6,199 nt of DNA, taken from positions 20,869-27,067 of the forward strand of contig PKXB01000112.1 of the NCBI GenBank assembly GCA_003133345.1. Reading direction: 5' to 3'. Below, in pieces: positions 5,592 to 6,199 of this stretch. Made by a program: the position numbers and the translations under genes. The DNA comes from Hyphomicrobiales bacterium. GTDB lineage: Bacteria > Pseudomonadota > Alphaproteobacteria > Rhizobiales > Xanthobacteraceae. A model generated the notes under the pieces. The model was given only the letters and a program-made list of their open reading frames with translations. It was not told the DNA's origin and made no database searches. How positions within the stretch are numbered: position 1 is the first letter of the stretch; each line of letters starts with the position of its first letter.

Positions 5592-6199
5592 TTACGCGGT
5601 TTCCGCGTTCTTGCCCTTCTTGCCCTTGGCCGAAGCCTCGTCGTTGGCGGGCTCGTTCGGCGCCACCGGTGCGTCATCGAGTGGCACACCGCGCCGTAGC
5701 GTGGAGCGCAGCGCCGCCACCTCGCTTTGCAGCCGCGAATTGTCCTTGCGCGCGCCTTCCAGCGCGCCTTCGGCCACCGCGCGCTCCATGCGCTCGCGTT
5801 GCAGCGCCGAACTGAGTTCCTCGACGCGCTTTTCGATCTTGGTGCGGCTGACCTGAACGTCGGCTTCCAGGTGGCCGTTGCGCTCGGTGAGCGCCGCGAA
5901 CTTTTCTTCGGCGCGCGCCAGCGCGGCTTCGTGCGCCTTCAGCGTCTTGCTCACCGCATTGTTGCGCTCGGTGAGCGCCGTGCGAGCCTGCTCGAGATCC
6001 TTGATCTGGCGCTCGCGCGCCTCGTGCATCGCCTCGACCTGCGCGAGCCGCTTCTCCGCGTTGTTGCGGGCGATGGTCGCTTCCACCGACTTGCGGTCGA
6101 AGGCGCGCGTTTCCTCGGTGCGGAGCATCAGATTTTGCCGCGCTTCGGACAGCAAGCGCTCGGACGTGGCGGCGCGCGACTGCAAAGCTTCGAGCCGCA
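5592..6199 (-). CDS. second long coiled-coil protein, C-terminal part (partial)
   Basis: The frame is open from the right edge to TAA at 5592-5594, showing the last 201 residues; the start is outside the window. The first candidate start in the frame, a TTG at 6185, is really the leucine of an internal LQSRAAT motif, so the gene continues to the right. The visible chain is heptad-like coiled coil rich in Ala, Glu, Arg and Leu, ending in a charged tail with KGKKGKN. From LQSRAAT onward, 162 residues align without a gap to residues 294-455 of the complete coiled-coil protein at 910-2325, with about 70 identities by hand count. The shared block includes ERAVAEGAL and ARKD-x-SR near the end. The two are clearly paralogues. 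There is no ATPase motif or membrane segment in what is visible, and the function is unknown. A probable terminator follows. Confidence 0.92.
   Translation of the reverse strand, partial: RLEALQSRAATSERLLSEARQNLMLRTEETRAFDRKSVEATIARNNAEKRLAQVEAMHEARERQIKDLEQARTALTERNNAVSKTLKAHEAALARAEEKFAALTERNGHLEADVQVSRTKIEKRVEELSSALQRERMERAVAEGALEGARKDNSRLQSEVAALRSTLRRGVPLDDAPVAPNEPANDEASAKGKKGKNAETA

Noticed and set aside
5486..5689. Upstream extension of the small membrane protein frame
   Set aside because: It overlaps the second coiled-coil coding region and is rich in Arg, Pro and Thr, as expected of a shadow frame.

Overview
This is a GC-rich stretch with dense G/C-ending codons. It holds a CoxE-like VWA protein, a ChaB protein, an LctP-type lactate permease and long alanine/glutamate/arginine-rich coiled-coil proteins. 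That gene content looks like an alphaproteobacterium of the Hyphomicrobiales, most likely near Bradyrhizobium, Rhodopseudomonas or other Xanthobacteraceae. The placement rests on gene content and style only; there is no rRNA or other marker in the window.

Layout, left to right. The 3' end of a plus-strand CoxE-like VWA gene (1-216) is followed by a weakly supported small plus-strand ORF (310-561). Everything after that is on the minus strand: a chaB-like gene (562-768), a 471-residue coiled-coil protein (910-2325), a class I SAM-dependent methyltransferase (2530-3285), an L-lactate permease (3396-5054), a 77-residue two-helix membrane protein (5252-5485) and the 3' part of a second coiled-coil protein (5592 to beyond the right edge). 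Minus-strand hairpins with T-runs follow the first coiled-coil gene, the permease gene and, more weakly, the second coiled-coil gene. The minus-strand genes therefore look largely like separate transcription units rather than one operon.

The most striking point is that the two coiled-coil proteins are paralogues. Their last roughly 160 residues before the tails align with no gap at about 43% identity by hand count, and each then ends in a different low-complexity tail. They flank about 3.2 kb carrying the methyltransferase, the permease and the small membrane protein, which have no obvious functional link to them. A near-match to a CtrA box lies upstream of the complete coiled-coil gene. A cytoskeletal or cell-cycle role is a reasonable hypothesis, but the sequence does not show it.

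I see no mobile element, CRISPR array, tRNA or rRNA. The ordinary genes (lactate uptake, ChaB, methyltransferase) look like conserved chromosomal genes.
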